Below are positions 23,331-34,320 of a DNA stretch of 64,000 nucleotides, piece after piece; the stretch's first letter is position 1; each line of letters starts with the position of its first letter. Under the pieces are notes generated by a model. That model was not told where the DNA came from and searched no databases. It saw only the letters and a list, made by a program, of their open reading frames with translations. A program made the position numbers and the translations under genes. Where the stretch lies: positions 62,001 to 126,000 of the forward strand of contig JASANG010002578.1 of NCBI GenBank assembly GCA_030248215.1, read 5' to 3'. The DNA comes from Enoplolaimus lenunculus (Eukaryota; Nematoda; Enoplea; Enoplida; Thoracostomopsidae).

Positions 23331-23430
23331 CAACTCAATGCAGTGCATATATGTTAAATAATATATATCGCACCGTGTTTAACAATTGCAACACGTATAC
23401 ATAGTACTAAATAAACACAAGACATGAGAT
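23331..23430 (+). mobile_element. TTAA MITE internal fragment
   Basis: CAACTCAATGCAGTGCATAT through ACACAAGACATGAGA matches 1082-1185 of the first copy. Both termini and the tRNA-like block are absent. Confidence 0.75.
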
Positions 23431-23733
23431 GTTTAGAAAACTTATCACCCAAACTCTGATCATCAATCGTTAACTATTAATGTTAGCTTTCGGCACAAAT
23501 TGTAAATTATTAATAAATGACACCGAACCTAACTTTAGCTATGTAGTTTTCATCAATCTCAATAATTCTGGCTAAAAACAAGGTTAAGTTTAATAGAAAT
23601 TTGACTGCTTACAGTTCTTAAGCATATGTGTTTTCGTATCTTTGTTTTCGATTTGATCAAACACAGCCACAAGACAACACGTTTGTGTGACAGGGGCATT
23701 TTGTTAAAATTTTGATTAGTTCACACAGATTGT

Positions 23734-23906
23734 GGCTCATGCATAGAACAGTGCCGGATCCTTTTCCGGACGGGCTATAATAGAGTCAGGTTAAGCTTTT
23801 GACTAATTTTTTGCTTAGGCTTAGGAATAGTCTCATCCATACGCTTAGGATTAGGATTAGGAATATGCTTATACTACTGTTCCGGACCTGTTCTATACAT
23901 GGACCG
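23734..23906. mobile_element. hAT-like MITE with TTAGGC-like core
   Basis: Ends GGCTCATGCATAGAACAGTG and the complement of CCTGTTCTATACATGGACC. Flanks CAGATTGT and GAGATTGT form an 8-bp duplication with one mismatch. Confidence 0.8.
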
Positions 23907-24098
23907 AGATTGTTTAATGTTTTGAAATTTAGCTGACTGCAGCTTACACGATCATACGTCTAATTGACAAAATCCCTATTTGGAGTACAAACAAAAAAAA
24001 TCAAGAATTTCGGCAGTAAACATGTGTTTTGTCAAAGGTTTTTGGCGTTCCGCTATCGATTCGAATAAGATTATATGAAAGAGTCATGGTTAAACCGA

Positions 24099-24347
24099 CA
24101 CTGTAAATTTCAATGAGTTGATTAATCAATTCAGCTAGCGAGTTAGTTATTTCTGAATTAAAATCAGAATACATTAACTGACTCTGAGTTGAGTTGATTC
24201 TCACTCTCAGTTGAGTAGACTCTTGGTGAGTTGATTAAATAACTCATCAATTGAATAAACTCAAAATTCTGAGTTCTGATAGCCGTAACTTAGACGGAAT
24301 GATTCAACTCATTCTGAGTTAAAACCAACTCACTGAAATTTACAGTG
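24099..24347. mobile_element. MITE family B (CACTGTAAATT ends)
   Basis: CACTGTAAATTTCAATGAG to CTGAAATTTACAGTG. TA follows on the right. The interior is built of GAGTTGA and TCAACTC motifs with AATTCAGAGTT-type cores. Confidence 0.85.
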
Positions 24348-25182
24348 TAAGACTCTGTGGAATGTTCAGAAATGTTCAAGCTATATATATTCACTATGAT
24401 GAATCAGATCACCCTTTTCTGACCAACTCGTACGATTCTATTGGCAAAAAAGCCAAAAACTCAGAGAGCAAACGAAAGCAAACACGGAACCGGTGCTGGC
24501 TACAAAATTAGCCGAAACCTGAGTTTAGTCGAAATTCAGTGATTAAAACGATGTTTAATCGCTAATTTTAGCAAATATCTGTAAAGTTATGTCCACAATT
24601 TTGGTTTAAGGCTTATTTTTAAGACATCTCGAAGATTTATTCAGTATTGCACCGGAAGTTAAAACAAAGCCAACTGAACAGTTCAAGTTCCGTAAAACAA
24701 AGAAAATTTCACTATCGAAATTGCTGAAACCTAACAAACATCACAGTTCGTGCTTATATTTTACCAAATTGTTAATCTGCATATTGAAGAAGGCAAAAAT
24801 AGCTTTTCGCGAGTGAATTTAACCACCCGTATCGCTACAGCCTTAGTATTTTGTACAGTTGGCTCATAAGTTTCGTTGGTGAACTCTCGTGCGCTTCATA
24901 TTATCATTAGCGAGATTCAGCGAATCAAAACACTTTTCACATTCTAAAGCGATGTCTCTCTCTCATTAGCGTCCTAATACAATTTATCAGCTTTTCGTGC
25001 TCTCAATTTCGACTCTACAGACGTGTCTTTTTTTGAGAAAATGTGTGTACCACTAAACTGAACTAAGTTGTGTGTTTTAGATTATTAAATTTTACAAGAT
25101 CAATTCAATTTACGATACAGCTTTCGACTTTGCAGTACTTTTTAGTTGATTGAGCCTGTAGTCCTGGCTAAAGGCTTACATA
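24348..25182. other. Unassigned intergenic DNA
   Basis: No supported feature. Confidence 0.45.
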
Positions 25183-25438
25183 CACAGCTGTAAATTCCAT
25201 AGTGAGTTGATTTGTACTCGGAATGAGTTGAATTCACTCAGAAGTCTGAGTCCTGTCAATTAGGTCTTTGAAAACTCTGAATTCTGAATTGATTGAACTC
25301 ATTCTGAGTTAATTAATCAACTCATCGGGAATAAAAGCAACTCAGAGTGAGTCAATACCGATTGTTATTAACTCGGAAATAACAAGGAGTATTATAAAAT
25401 TCCCTTTTTGATTAATCAACTCGTTGGAATTACACGTG
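25183..25438. mobile_element. MITE family B, diverged
   Basis: CACAGCTGTAAATTCCATAG to TTGGAATTACACGTG with TA on both sides. The internal order differs from the main group, so it may be a separate subfamily. Confidence 0.75.
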
Positions 25439-25698
25439 TAAAAGCATCTTTTTATTCATTTTGACTCTGGATAAAGTCACATATGCAGGTTTGTTCAATT
25501 GTGTGCCAAAAGTACTATTTTAATGTAATCGAAGTTCAATGTACTCTACACCGATTTAATAGGATCTTTCACGAGAAGTTTACGTATTCTTGCAGTGAGC
25601 TTGGGTCAAGCCTTAAAACCAATGTATTGCAATATAAACCAACCTGCCAATCTAACACAATATAAAAGGCTAATAAATTATGCGTAGTCAAGCATATA

Positions 25699-25950
25699 CA
25701 CAATAAATTCCAATGAGTTGATTAATCAATTCAGCTAGCGAATTGGTTATTTCTGAATAGATATCAGCGAACATTAACTCACTCTGAGTTAACTTTATTC
25801 TCACTCTGAGTTGAGTTGACTCTGGGTTAGTTGATTAATTAACTCAGAAAGATTTGAACCAACTCAAAATTCAGAGTTCTGATAGTCCTAACTCAGACTG
25901 AGTAATTTATTTCATTCTGAGTTAAAATCAACTCACTGGAATTTAAAGTG
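25699..25950. mobile_element. MITE family B
   Basis: CACAATAAATTCCAATGAG to ACTGGAATTTAAAGTG, TA on both sides; contains the core GAATTGGTTATTTCTGAAT shared by the family. Confidence 0.85.
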
Positions 25951-26164
25951 TATTTAGTGAAAATTTCTACGGAGGTGGATTAATGTTGAAGCAAACACAG
26001 CATTTTGTAGTATATCCGGTTATAAAACAAATATCTGAAGCAAAAAGCAAACATTTGTCCGTTTCATAAGCAATAATTTGAATGCGAATTATAATAAAGA
26101 ATAAAATGTGGATAAATCTCGTTTGAAGTATAGTAAAAATACGTTTCAAAATTTTAACCGTTAC

Positions 26165-26565
26165 TGTAGTGTCCCGAGTAAGAGGGGACTCATATTTATT
26201 TGACCTTTCCAGGGAGTGCCCCTATTCGTTACGGACTTTTATTTATTAACCCACGCTCCGCCATCCTTGGCTGCTTATATATCCGGTACTGCAACTATCC
26301 GCTGAATTGAACGTTTATTTGTCTTGTGTCAATAGCTTGAGCGATAATGCAATGTTATACTTAGGAATGTACTTTCAAAATTTAAGTCGCTTTAAAGTTT
26401 CGAACTAAAATTATTTGGTCCTTCAGTCTTTTATGCGCTACAATTAAGGATAATTGACAGACTCTAATCAGGGTTTAGGGACTCTATCCGCTTACGGACT
26501 CCTCCTTCTTATTACCCCCCTCTTATTCTGGTCAATACAGTACTACCATTCGTAGTGGGACTACA
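26165..26565. repeat. LTR-like repeat, solo (fossil)
   Basis: Begins TGTAGTGTCCCGAG and ends GTGGGACTACA, borders of the TG...CA kind. It has a TATATATCCGG motif near 26276. The first 190 bp recur at 49601-49806. No target duplication was found. Family unknown; a solo LTR is the likeliest reading. Confidence 0.4.
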
Positions 26566-27345
26566 TTTATTGAGCGAAGCTCCAACACACGTAAGCAATT
26601 AAGGTAATATGCAAATTAGTTATTAGCTAACTATTCATTTATCGGTTTTGAAGGTTTCTAAGCAATTTCCTCAGATTCCTCGCACCCAAAAACCCTTCAG
26701 CAAACCTAATTAAAAAGTCCTAGTTTTGTCTTGTTAATTAAGCTAATATGCAAATTAGCTATTAGCTAACTATTCACTTATCGGTTTTGGATGTTTGTAG
26801 ACAATTTATTCAAATTTCTCGCACCTAAAACCCCTTTAGTACTGAAATTATATTGCTTGTAACCTTAATAATTAGTGAAAGATTGTAAAAAGTCCTAATT
26901 TAGGCTTATAAACTATGCTAATATGCAAATTATCTATTAACTAAGTGGTCAAGTATCGGTTTTGGCGGTTTGTAAACCGTCTACGCAAATTTTTCGCCCC
27001 CAAAAACCCTTTAATGCTAAAATTAGATTGCTTCTAACTGTAATAATTAGTGAAATATTGTGAAAAGTCCTAATTTAGGCTTAATTAATTATTAAATTAG
27101 CCTGTAGCTAAAAAACGGCTTCAAATTTTAAAACCCCAATGCGAGGTTAACACCCCAGGATAATTGGCTTTCAAACAAAAAAAGTATCAAAATCGGTTCA
27201 GCCGTTCCTGAGATTCTTTTCGGACGGACAGACGGACAGACGGACAGACGGACGGACAGACATCCACCTTTCGACCCCCAAGTACAAAACATAAAACGTT
27301 CGCGAAACTCCGAGCTTCGCTCGGAGTCTCGCTTCGCTGAATAAC
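26566..27345. mobile_element. TIR element with three internal ~170-bp tandem units
   Basis: TTTATTGAGCGAAGCTCC on the left pairs partly with the right end, CTTCGCTCGGAGTCTCGC and CTTCGCTGAATAA. Inside, the unit AATATGCAAATTAGCTATTA with its TATCGGTTTTGG and CCAAAAACCC blocks occurs near 26610, 26747 and 26917, with a fourth eroded start near 27083. A (GACGGACA)n run is at 27222-27262. No gene. Family unknown. Confidence 0.5.
27222..27262. repeat. GACGGACA microsatellite
   Basis: About five GACGGACA-type units in the right part of the TIR element. Confidence 0.9.
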
Positions 27346-27476
27346 CATACCGGAGTCGGAAGCTTCAATGTATCTTTGTCGTCATTTTGCAGTCGTACAT
27401 TTTTAGTGGTTTAGGTTTTGAAATAAGATTTATAAGGGATTTTGATTCTACTTATCACTCTTGCACAAGAAGCCTA

Positions 27477-27728
27477 CACTGTAAATTCCTGTGAGTTGAT
27501 TAATCAATTCAGCTAGCAAGTTGGTTATTTCTGAATTAATATCAGTAAACATTAACTCATTCTGAGTTGAGTTAATTTTCACTCTGAGTTGATTTGACTC
27601 TGGGTGAGTTAATTAATTAGCTCAGAATGAATTGAATGAATTCAAAATTCTGAGTTCTGATAGTCCTAACTCAGACTGAGTGATTCAACTCGTTCTGAGT
27701 TAAAATCAACTCACTAAAATTTAAAGTA
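27477..27728. mobile_element. MITE family B
   Basis: CACTGTAAATTCCTGTGAG to CTAAAATTTAAAGTA with TA on both sides. Confidence 0.85.
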
Positions 27729-27909
27729 TATCTATGAAACAAGTGAGCTACGTATAAGAAATATTAGCATTTTATAAGGTTTTCAGAGTTCGCGTGTTTA
27801 TTTAGAATCGGGCTGTCGGAAATGGCTTTAAACTTTTTGATTTGCATCTCTCGAAGTAAATCGTTTCGTGTGCCCCTGATGCGGAAACTATAAACACAAT
27901 AGCAATTAC

Positions 27910-28058
27910 GGCCCGCGCTACTTTAAGGGGCGTCCAGGTTTCAGGTGGGTCTATAAAATTGTAGGATTAGATTCTATATTACATTTTTTGCTTATGCTTA
28001 GGCTTAGGCTTAGGAATATGCTTAATCTACAGTTACGCTCCTTAAAGTAACATTGACC
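27910..28058. mobile_element. hAT-like MITE, perfect 8-bp duplication
   Basis: Ends GGCCCGCGCTACTTTAAGGG and the complement of CCTTAAAGTAACATTGACC. GCAATTAC stands on both sides without mismatch. A short GCTTAGGCTTAGG core remains. Confidence 0.9.
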
Positions 28059-28066
28059 GCAATTAC

Positions 28067-28390
28067 GATGAACAGCGAACTTAACATTTGTTGCACATAC
28101 TTTTAGCTGGTTTAGTTTAAACGCAAACTTGATTAATTTACAGCCAAATGGTTTAACGCATTTAAATTTTAAACTTAATTCAGTATTTATACTCTATCAC
28201 TGATACAATAATGCATTTTCGCTTTTCTTGACGAAAGCTGCAACGTCTTTTGCGGCTCAGGACTCGATTCAGAGATTCTTCAGCAGTTGTTGCACCTCAA
28301 AAACCTCAATCAACTAAATTCGACATATCATTCTAATTACGAAGGACAATTTTTGGTTAATACATATTCTTCTGGTTGGCTATTAAAGAA
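28067..28390. promoter_or_regulatory. Presumed upstream region of the synaptotagmin-like gene
   Basis: This is the stretch between the MITE and the (AAT)n run before the start codon. No clear TATA box or initiator was found; the role is inferred from position only. An in-frame TAA at 28358 bounds the reading frame upstream. Confidence 0.3.

Positions 28391-28435
<45 letters not shown>
28391..28435. repeat. (AAT)n microsatellite
   Basis: About 15 uninterrupted AAT units ending 7 bp before the start codon at 28442, hence probably in the 5' UTR. Length variation here could affect expression. Confidence 0.95.
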
Positions 28436-28441
28436 TCATAT

Positions 28442-29953
28442 ATGGCAAGTTTATTTAGTAAAGCGCTTGCTGCCGCTAGCGATGCATACGAATATGGAGC
28501 AAGCACAGTTTCATCAGTGTCAAGCACTGTAAGTGCTCAAGTTTGGAAAGATTCAGGCTCAGCAAATGCGACCCCTGCAAAAACAGGGCCAGGTGGACCT
28601 GCAGCCAAACCAGGAACAGGCCAAGGTGGATCTGGAGCAAAACCAGGCGACACAAGCGGTGGTGGAAAAGGCGGTGATGCGGCGAAAAAAGACAAACAAC
28701 CAGCAGAAGAGGAACAAAAATCAGACGGAGAAAGTTTCGGCAAACTTGAATTTAGTCTTGATTACAATTTTGACAAAGGCATCCTCAACGTTACCGTTAT
28801 TCAAGCGGTCGATTTACCGGCAATGGATATTGGTGGCACGTCAGATCCGTACGCGAAAGTTTACATTCTGCCGGACAAAAAGAAAAAGTTTGAAACTAAA
28901 AAACATAAAAAAACGCTCAATCCAGTATTCAATGAAACGTTTTCGTTTCCGAAAGTTCCGTTCAATGAAATTTCATCGAAGACTCTCGTGTTTGCGATGT
29001 TTGATCATGATGCAGTCGGTGCTGACGACCAAATGGGTGAGGAAACAAATCAGCTGGCAAAGAATCGCTTTTTTAAATGCAAACACAAACAAACAAACAA
29101 ACAAACAAAGAAACAAGCATATTTCGTTTTGCTTTTGTCACAATTTTCAGGAATGAATTTCCGAAATTTCGCAGCAAATTGGCGTAAAACCAAACAACTG
29201 AACAACATATTGCAATATTGGCTAAAAATTAACTAATTAACCATCATTTTTACTACCTAATTTCGCCTCACCATCCGGCTCCGGCAAGTTTCGTTGACCT
29301 CCGGCTCCGGCATTTTTCACCTCCGGTTGCACCTTGCTGTGAATGTATATCACCATGTTTTCACCCATGCTATTATTATAGGGGCCTTGTTCTGTTTGTT
29401 TTTTAAATTGTAGATTTTATGTTTACTTGTTACAGGTGAAGTCATCGTCCCTTTAGGCAGCATCGATTTAGCGTCAGAAAACTTACAAATGTGGCGTGAG
29501 ATCAAAGAACCGCCGAAAAATGTCCTGGGTGACATTTGCTTTTCGTTGCGTTACGTCCCTAAAAAATCTCAACTTACATGCATTATTATCGAATGTAAAC
29601 AACTCAAAGCAATGGATGTACTCACTGGAGCGTCCGATCCGTACGTTAAGTTGAACTTAATGCAAAACGGTAAAAGGGTTAAAAAAGTGAAAACTGCAAT
29701 TAAAATGAAAGATATCAATCCGTACTATAATCAGTCGTTTAAATTTGAAGTCAAACCGTACGAAATCAATAAAACTGAACTGCACATTTATGTGATGGAT
29801 TACGATCGCGTTGGATCAAACGATGCGATTGGTTGGCTCAAATTGGGACTAAATGTCGAAGGATCCGCTGGCCGCCATTGGCGAGATATGGTTCAAGGTC
29901 AGGGTCGATCGATTGCCCAATGGCATACGTTGTTACCGGTAGAAGAAGACTGA
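28442..29953 (+). CDS. Synaptotagmin-like protein with two C2 domains, two exons
   Basis: Exons 28442-29036 and 29436-29953 (370 residues). The intron begins GTGAGG and ends TTACAG, splits a glycine codon and keeps the frame. C2A spans about residues 98-220 and C2B about 228-360, with WHTL near the C-terminus, the synaptotagmin signature. Both domains keep five aspartates: D129, D135, D188, D190, D196 in C2A, and D259, D266, D320, D322, D328 in C2B. These are the Ca2+ ligands of synaptotagmin-1. C2B also has the basic strand [11 protein letters not shown] that binds PIP2 and SNAREs in the family. Compared with synaptotagmin-1, the first C2B loop has one extra residue. Residues 1-95 are small and Gly/Ala/Pro/Lys-rich with no membrane segment, unlike classical synaptotagmins, so it may be soluble or Doc2-like, or have a further 5' exon. 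An in-frame stop at 28358 supports the ATG at 28442, which has a favourable context (ATATGG). Likely role: Ca2+-triggered membrane fusion. Confidence 0.9.
29037..29435 (+). other. Intron of the synaptotagmin-like gene
   Basis: 399 bp, GT-AG. It holds a (CAAA)n run just after the donor (29090-29113) and, at 29275-29333, a remnant of the CCGG hAT MITE ending CTCCGGTTGCACCTTG. Confidence 0.85.
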
Positions 29954-30140
29954 AAACAGTCGTGTGATTCAGTGGAGGTAGTGTGATCAGTGCGTAGAAC
30001 AGGGATGATTTCTGAACCCGTTGTTGGTAATGCCTTCTTTGGGTAGCGATAAACCGTTCGTAGAAAAATACTATTTAAGTCGAGTCGGAGAATAGATTTA
30101 CGTATAGAAACTAATTTTAGTAACATTTGAAAAACAGAAA

Positions 30141-30146
30141 AATAAA
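30141..30146 (+). terminator. Polyadenylation signal of the synaptotagmin-like gene
   Basis: AATAAA 188 bp after the stop codon, the first good match downstream. The 3' UTR would be about 200 bp. Confidence 0.6.
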
Positions 30147-30450
30147 ACACAATTTACAGCTAAAAATGCAAAGATTTGATTCTACGGTACTAACCGCAAT
30201 GCGTTTAATTCATTTTACTGTTTGACAGTTTTGATGCACTACAAAGCGGGTTTTAAATTCGCGATTTTAAAACCGAACAAAATACTATTTTAAATTTAGA
30301 TAAAACTTGTGTAATAATTAACACAAGACATGTTGTCTAGAACCACTTTTCGGAGGGAATTTGTAATGTGAAGTGATGATATTAACGGTGTAAAAATAAC
30401 ACTCTGGATACAAAGACCGACGACTATTGCACACTTTCCCCTATGAGCTA

Positions 30451-30658
30451 CACTGCAAAAAAGGTGAGTCAAATTGTCTCTCTCGGAAATAGCCTTTTCC
30501 TGACTGCACAAACTGAGTCGAATTTGACTCCGCCAGCGTCAAATGTACGACATAGTGAATCGAATTTGACTCTGGTGGAGTCGAATTTGACTCAGTTTGT
30601 GTAGTCACGAAAAGCCTATTTCCGAGAGAGTCAATTTGACTCACCATTTTTTGCAGTG
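30451..30658. mobile_element. MITE family A
   Basis: TA-flanked complete fold-back, CACTGCAAAAAAGGTGAG to its complement; 0.5 kb downstream of the synaptotagmin-like gene. It carries TGAGTCA and TGACTCA heptamers. Confidence 0.88.
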
Positions 30659-31114
30659 TAAGCTTATAGGCTTTTCTGTTTATATTTTGCAAAAAAAGCA
30701 TCCGTACGTCTAAAGCCACAGAACAAACTTATTGCTATTATTATATATTTGAAATCAAATGAGGGAAATAAGTGTGATATATCACTCCGTAAATTACTTC
30801 AGAAACCAAAGCCATATTTACAAGTTTTATATTATAACCTGCAAAATACTCAGTGCAAAACCTTATTTGTCCGCTTACGTTTGCTTATGGATAATTTTTC
30901 AATGGAGTTTTTACGCCTGGTTGGCGACGTCCCTGGCATCCTCCAGAGTTGAGTCCTCTTTTTCAAAAGTAGAGGCTGTAGTTAAACCAGTGAATTCTAA
31001 AGTTTGAAATTTGATTGCACCTTCTAATATTCCACACGCAGGTTTGTTTTGTTATAAGTTTATCTAATCATAGTATTTATGTATTGTCGTATACACATTG
31101 TATATTCTAATATC

Positions 31115-31309
31115 GGTCAATGTTACTTCAAGGGGCGTAACAGTAGATTAAGCGTATTCCAAAGTCTAAGCCTAAGCCTGAGCGTTGCAAAAATGTGTTC
31201 CTGAGCCTAAACCTAAGCCTATGCCTAAGCAAAACATATAATCTAGAATCTAAAACTCTTTTATTGACCCACCAGAAACCTGGACGCCCTTTGAAGTAAC
31301 AAGGGCCCT
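31115..31309. mobile_element. hAT-like MITE, perfect 8-bp duplication
   Basis: Ends GGTCAATGTTACTTCAAGGG and the complement of CCCTTTGAAGTAACAAGGGCC. CTAATATC flanks both ends without mismatch. The core has CCTAAG units. Confidence 0.9.
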
Positions 31310-32680
31310 AATATCTGTTGGTATATGGATCAATATCGTAAGCAATATCCGGTTGGCTTGCAGAATGCATACTCAAAGGTTGAATAAGCAAAAATAGGTA
31401 ACAGGTGCTGTATTTGTGTGAAATTCGCTTCTTAAAACTATGTTTTGTGCACATATGGTTTGCCATAGGGAAATTAGTTTAACGTGATTTTAGGTTAAGT
31501 CCGGATTTTCCTTAACGTTTGTGTCTTTGACTTCACTTAAACGTTTTCTGTGGGAACAGTTACTTCAATAAAGAATCAATTGTGCAACGTACCTGTTCTA
31601 ATTGTTATTTTTAAGCTTAACGGGTCATCCACGTAATGCTTGTAAACAATGTTCATGTCTGGGCAAGGACCAATGTCCTTTTCCGGAACTCTGACGGAAG
31701 GATGTTATGTTTAGAAATAGTCTCTTTGCAGATTCCAGCGACAATGCAGACATCCTGCTTACAGGATCTACGATGTCGTCACGACCACAGTACAGAGTGC
31801 ATAATGTCCTTACACTATAACGAGTCACTATTCGAAGGGACTATTGTTGTACATTAGCTTTAGCAGAAGCTATGCACAAAAAATTAAAAATTATTTCTTA
31901 GAAACAGCGCTGTAGCGACAGCCTGCGTTTTGTCCGTAGTCACTACCGAGGAACTCTGTTTTGTCCCTACTACCCCTTGCAACACTGTCATGACAAAACC
32001 GGCTATCTAAGTACATGGTGTGTGTTGTTATCAGACCCTATGATTATAGCATCATTTTTTGACACTGGTTCTAAGCGGGTTGTGGACAATTTTTTACAAC
32101 TATGCGCGAATTATTACGTGGACAACTCCTATTGTTCCAAAAGTTACTTAGATAGACATATACCTGTAGGTTATCAATACTTAAAACATACATTATTACG
32201 CCATTTAAAGCTTAAAACCGAAAATGACTTAAGTCGACGGCGGACTAAACCCACGTTTCGGCCAATTCAGCTATTAATATTTTTACACAATTCTTAGCTT
32301 TTATGGTACCAGTGTGAATTTCTGCAAGCCAGCAACCATAATGTATTTTACGCAAGTTTACATTGGCATTATTATTGTGATAATTGATTTGATAAGAGTT
32401 TTGAAAAGCATTGCGTTACTATAAAGCGGGCAGTGTTGTACGTTTAAAATATAAGAGGTTCCAAAAATCTGTACACCTATAGAATTAAAGTTGTTTAACT
32501 AATATTTTTTATATCGCATGTAAACTTATGTCTTCCAGGCTTTAAAATTGCACTGAAAACACAACAATCGTTTGCTTTAAGACAATTTTTATGTGGATTT
32601 GGATCCATAACGCTGCATATACTGCCAATTTTTGCATGCTATTTTTCCTGTTAAACAATAAGATGGTATAAGTCACCAAA
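31310..32680. other. Unassigned intergenic DNA
   Basis: A 106-codon plus frame at 31977-32297 is the longest; it has no recognisable domain or splice context. Otherwise nothing seen. Confidence 0.45.
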
Positions 32681-32826
32681 TTAAGGCTTAGGCTTAGGCT
32701 TAGGCTTAGGCTTAGGCTTAGGCTTAGGCTTAGGCTTAGGCTTAGGCTTAGGCTTAGGCTTAGGCTTAGGCATAGGCTTAGGCTTAGGCTTAAGCTTAGG
32801 CTTAGGCTTGTACTTAGGCTTAGGAT
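32681..32826 (+). repeat. Interstitial (TTAGGC)n array, about 24 units
   Basis: Head-to-tail TTAGGC, nearly perfect in the first 85 bp, with single-base variants afterwards (CATAGGC, TTAAGC, TGTACTTAGG). TTAGGC is the telomere unit of nematodes. No MITE ends flank it. Confidence 0.95.
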
Positions 32827-33174
32827 GGTTGGCCCTTATAAGCGACAAAGTATCAGACATTTATTCGCAATTTTTGCCCTTTGTTGTATATTTTTAACCC
32901 ACGTTCTTCGCCTCCTATTTTCCATTATGCCATCTTCTATGATTTGAGCGCGTTTTATGTTCAAGGATGTTTTTAAAGTCATATAATTATAGTTCCCTAG
33001 TTGAAATTCACTGTGAATTACTATACTAAAACCCAAATAGTTGCCATTATGGTGAGTAAATTCCAATTTTATTTTACGTGCTCTTATTAGGCATATATTT
33101 GTGACAATAATTTGAACTCAAATAGGAACAACCACTCTTTCTCTCATTCGGGTCACTTCAATAGACATACTATA
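32827..33174. other. Unassigned intergenic DNA
   Basis: A 76-codon minus frame without known domain; nothing else. Confidence 0.4.
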
Positions 33175-33371
33175 CACTGCAAAAAATGGTGAGTGAAATT
33201 GACTCTCTCCGAAATAGGCATTTTCTGACTACACAAACTGCGTCAAAATTCGACTCCGCCAGAAACAATTTCGATAAGTGACTTAGGCGGAGTCGAATTT
33301 TGACTCAGTGTGTGTAGTCGGGCAAAGCCTATTTCGGAGAGAGTCAATTTGACTAACATTTTTTTGCATTG
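33175..33371. mobile_element. MITE family A
   Basis: TA-flanked, CACTGCAAAAAATGGTGAG to AACATTTTTTTGCATTG. Confidence 0.85.
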
Positions 33372-34166
33372 TACAACAGCTGCATTTATTTGTTCTCTAG
33401 AATAATCTGGTTTGTACTGTGAAAATTTGGAATTGTATTTCGTGTTAATTATTCTTCTATATATACCTACGTATATTTTTAAAATAAAATGTAATATATT
33501 TAGTAAATTTAAACAAATTTTTGAGACAGCTTGGAGGGCGTCATTATTATTAGCAGATTATGCGCGGAGTAGTATAGTTACAACAGTCTTTAGTGAGAAA
33601 ATTACTAATTCAAGACTATTTAAAAGCGATTTGGTTTTTTAAATAGGCTAACATTTTCAAAAACTTTATACATTAGCTGTAATTTGTCAAAACATTAAAA
33701 TTTTATGAAAGCATTGCTGAAAAGTATACCCTCAGGATAATTTACATCGGTTCCCCCTGTTTTTGCCAGTCTTATTTTTGATTTTTCAGTGTATTAAATT
33801 ACTATTGCTTTGCAGGTAATTTAGATACGTACGGGATGTGCGGTAAATTTGTTCATAAATTTCACTAGTCTGCCAGCTTTGCGCAATGCGTAAAAGCTAG
33901 CGAAAGCATAAAAATTTCCTTGCAAATTTCAAATTTTAGATGGCCAAATTTTGCTTGCTGTAGTGTATGCAGCCGTACTTATCTACCGTTCACATTATAA
34001 AATTTGGCCGGGCGAGAAAATATGTCGTAGCCCAGGTTTGACAACCACACTGGTTAATCCTACCTCAACAAAAATTTTCCGTTGACCCTACCTTAACGCG
34101 TAAATTTTAAGTTTTAAAATAAGCTGTGCTGAGCACGGACTGTCTCATTTTGTCATGCACCATATG
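33372..34166. other. Unassigned intergenic DNA
   Basis: No supported feature. Confidence 0.45.
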
Positions 34167-34296
34167 CACTGTAAATTTCAGTGAGTTGATTTTAGCCCAG
34201 AGCGAGTTGATGTTTGTTGTAATTAACTCAGAAATAACTAGACACGACTAATTCGCTCTCTGAGTTACTTAATCAACTCATCGGAATCTACAGTTT
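34167..34296. mobile_element. MITE family B, internally deleted
   Basis: CACTGTAAATTTCAGTGAG to TCATCGGAATCTACAG; about half the usual length. Confidence 0.75.
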
Positions 34297-34320
34297 GCTT
34301 GATTTATTTTGCGCACATTA

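Noticed and set aside
31977-32297. 106-codon plus frame
   Set aside because: No domain, no splice context, composition as in surrounding DNA.
32681-32826. A true chromosome end
   Set aside because: The array is flanked on both sides by ordinary sequence with genes and MITEs, so it is interstitial.
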